NCBI RefSeq assembly: GCF_000827555.1
Contig: NZ_CDOI01000141.1
Coordinates: forward strand, 1 to 43,463
Direction: 5' to 3'
DNA: 43,463 nucleotides
Origin: Capnocytophaga canis
GTDB lineage: Bacteria; Bacteroidota; Bacteroidia; Flavobacteriales; Flavobacteriaceae
Below the pieces are notes generated by a model, which was given only the letters and a program-made list of their open reading frames with translations, did not search any database and had not been told where the DNA came from. Shown here piece by piece: positions 42,128 to 43,463 of the stretch. The first letter of the stretch is position 1; every line of letters begins with the position of its first letter. The translations under genes and the position numbers were made by a program.

Positions 42128-43348
42128 ATGAAATCAATTGAACAAATACGCAGTGATTTTCCTATCCTGAACCGACTTGTAAATAACAAACCCTTGATAT
42201 ATTTCGACAATGGAGCCACTTCGCAAACTCCTAATCAAGTAATTAATACCATTGTAAATTACTACACTCAACTTAACGCCAATATCCACCGCGGGGTGCA
42301 TACTCTCAGTCAGGAATCTACCGATGCCTACGAACAAGCTCGTGAAAAGTTGCGAAAACATTTCAATGCCAAAAAATCATGTGAAATCATTTTTACTTCG
42401 GGAACAACAGAGTCCATTAACTTGGTTGCCAACGGATACACTTCTCTTTTGAAATCAGGAGATGAAATCATAGTATCGGCATCAGAACATCATAGCAATA
42501 TCGTGCCATGGCAGTTTGTTTGCGAACGCACCGGTGCTACACTGAAAGTTATTCCGATGAACGAACAGGGGATTTGGAATATGGAATCCTTTGATAACTT
42601 ATTAACTTTCAGTACAAAACTTGTGTGTGTGCAACATGTTTCGAATGCTTTGGGAAATATACATCCCATTGCTGAAATCATTGAAAAGGCTCATCAAAGA
42701 GGAGCTAAGGTTTTGGTTGATGGTGCTCAATCCGCGCCTCATATCCAGCCTGATGTTCAATCACTTGATGTTGATTTTTATGCTGTTTCTGCTCATAAAA
42801 TGTACGGGCCAACAGGAGTGGGTATACTTTATGGAAAAGAAGAATTGTTAAATGCTATCCCTCCCTATCAAGGTGGAGGCGAAATGATAAAAGAAGTCCG
42901 TTTCGAAGGTTCAACATACGCTGATTTGCCTTATAAATTTGAAGCAGGAACGCCTAACATCTGTGGGGGTATTGCATTTGGAGCTGCAATTGATTACATA
43001 CATGAATTAGGTATCGAAAATATAGCCAAACACGAACAAGCTTTGCTAAGATACGCTGTTGAAAAACTAAAAGAACTTGAAGATATTCAACTTTATGGAA
43101 ATCCTGACTTGAGTAAACGAACTGCAGTTATATCGTTCAATTTCAGAGGAATACATCCGTATGATGTAGGAAGCATACTGGATAAATTGGGTATTGCCGT
43201 TCGCACAGGACACCATTGCACTCAGCCTATTATGGATTTCTTTTGCATTCCAGGAACAATTAGAGTCAGTTTTGCGGTTTACAATACCTTTGAAGAAATT
43301 GATACTTTTGTCGAGGCTTTAAAAAAAGCTCATATGATGCTAAGTTAA
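42128..43348 (+). CDS. sufS: Cysteine desulfurase SufS
   Basis: A 406-residue PLP enzyme that takes sulfur from cysteine for iron-sulfur cluster assembly. It has YFDNGATSQTPNQVIN, NIHRGVHTLSQESTDAYE, FTSGTTESINLVANGY, SASEHHSNIVPWQ, DGAQSAPHIQPDVQ, the PLP Lys224 in AVSAHKMYGPTGVG, and the active-site Cys364 in RTGHHCTQPIMDFF. The loop length is that of group II (SufS) rather than IscS. ATG 42128 is chosen; the frame extends to a TTG at 42080, 16 codons upstream. Other suf genes are not in the window and may lie upstream in the genome or beyond the contig end. Confidence 0.96.
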   Translation: MKSIEQIRSDFPILNRLVNNKPLIYFDNGATSQTPNQVINTIVNYYTQLNANIHRGVHTLSQESTDAYEQAREKLRKHFNAKKSCEIIFTSGTTESINLVANGYTSLLKSGDEIIVSASEHHSNIVPWQFVCERTGATLKVIPMNEQGIWNMESFDNLLTFSTKLVCVQHVSNALGNIHPIAEIIEKAHQRGAKVLVDGAQSAPHIQPDVQSLDVDFYAVSAHKMYGPTGVGILYGKEELLNAIPPYQGGGEMIKEVRFEGSTYADLPYKFEAGTPNICGGIAFGAAIDYIHELGIENIAKHEQALLRYAVEKLKELEDIQLYGNPDLSKRTAVISFNFRGIHPYDVGSILDKLGIAVRTGHHCTQPIMDFFCIPGTIRVSFAVYNTFEEIDTFVEALKKAHMMLS

Positions 43349-43402
43349 AGTATCAAATCTCTTCTGTTTCGGATATAATTGTGCAAAAGACCTAGTCGAT
43401 TG

Positions 43403-43425
43403 AATTCTGATAATCAGATTTTTAT
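43403..43425 (+). terminator. Possible terminator after sufS
   Basis: AATTCTGA and TCAGATT form a short imperfect stem with a 3-base loop followed by TTTAT. Weak. Confidence 0.4.
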
Positions 43426-43431
43426 AAAAAC

Positions 43432-43463
<32 letters not shown>

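Noticed and set aside
1471-43400. tRNA or rRNA genes, CRISPR arrays, integrases or intact insertion sequences
   Set aside because: None seen by reading; the menB repeats are direct repeats of coding sequence, not CRISPR repeats.

Overview
The window looks like a chromosomal contig end from a Flavobacteriaceae bacterium, most likely Capnocytophaga. That placement is inferred from three things: the AT-rich sequence, the repeated TTG-N19-TANNTTTG promoter form of Bacteroidota, and gene content typical of the phylum (PorT/SprT, DUF4834, DUF3822, KdsB, a DUF4374 lipoprotein, SusC-style carboxypeptidase-like domains). The genus was not tested by alignment. The last 30 bases are a pure A run that probably marks an assembly edge.

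Layout. 1-8.9 kb is mostly housekeeping: the 3' end of dnaE, a decayed endonuclease/phosphatase remnant, serS, a small CxxC metal-binding protein, a large TPR+SUKH+SUFU immunity-like protein, a PatB/MalY C-S lyase, the type IX secretion protein PorT/SprT and kdsB. 9.0-16.5 kb holds a DUF2271/ankyrin periplasmic pair, the conserved DUF4834-DUF3822 neighbourhood, a RecD-like helicase, a lipoprotein and a GH29 alpha-L-fucosidase. 16.7-22.3 kb is lepA, then an AT-rich two-gene cassette (ABC-type ATPase plus a predicted PD-(D/E)XK nuclease), then a serine hydrolase and an HU-like protein. 22.4-28.5 kb carries a MazG-like pyrophosphatase, an AraC/TonB-receptor/DUF4374 iron-uptake-like locus with a clear operator, a small HExxH membrane protein and a ferredoxin. 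28.5-32 kb has a 2-oxoacid dehydrogenase E2, recR and a pseudouridine synthase with a repetitive N-terminal tail. 32-36.3 kb is an accessory island built on the 3' end of menB. 36.4-43.3 kb is a small operon (unknown secreted protein, SDR, transaldolase), dinB, a 2-hydroxyacid dehydrogenase overlapping ybeY, and sufS.

Three observations stand out. First, the 3' end of menB occurs three times in direct orientation (full gene, a 31-bp piece, and a 195-bp piece about 90% identical by hand count). These copies bracket accessory genes: an orphan SUKH immunity gene, a coiled-coil protein, and a coiled-coil protein with two membrane segments. This looks like repeated cassette insertion at one chromosomal site. 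Second, the ATPase/nuclease gene pair behind lepA has the architecture of a two-component anti-phage system and I cannot match it to a named one. Third, the AraC/TonB-receptor intergenic region holds two identical 14-bp boxes with starts 21 bp apart, placed so that one protein could repress araC and activate the receptor operon.

No rRNA, tRNA, CRISPR array or intact insertion sequence was seen.
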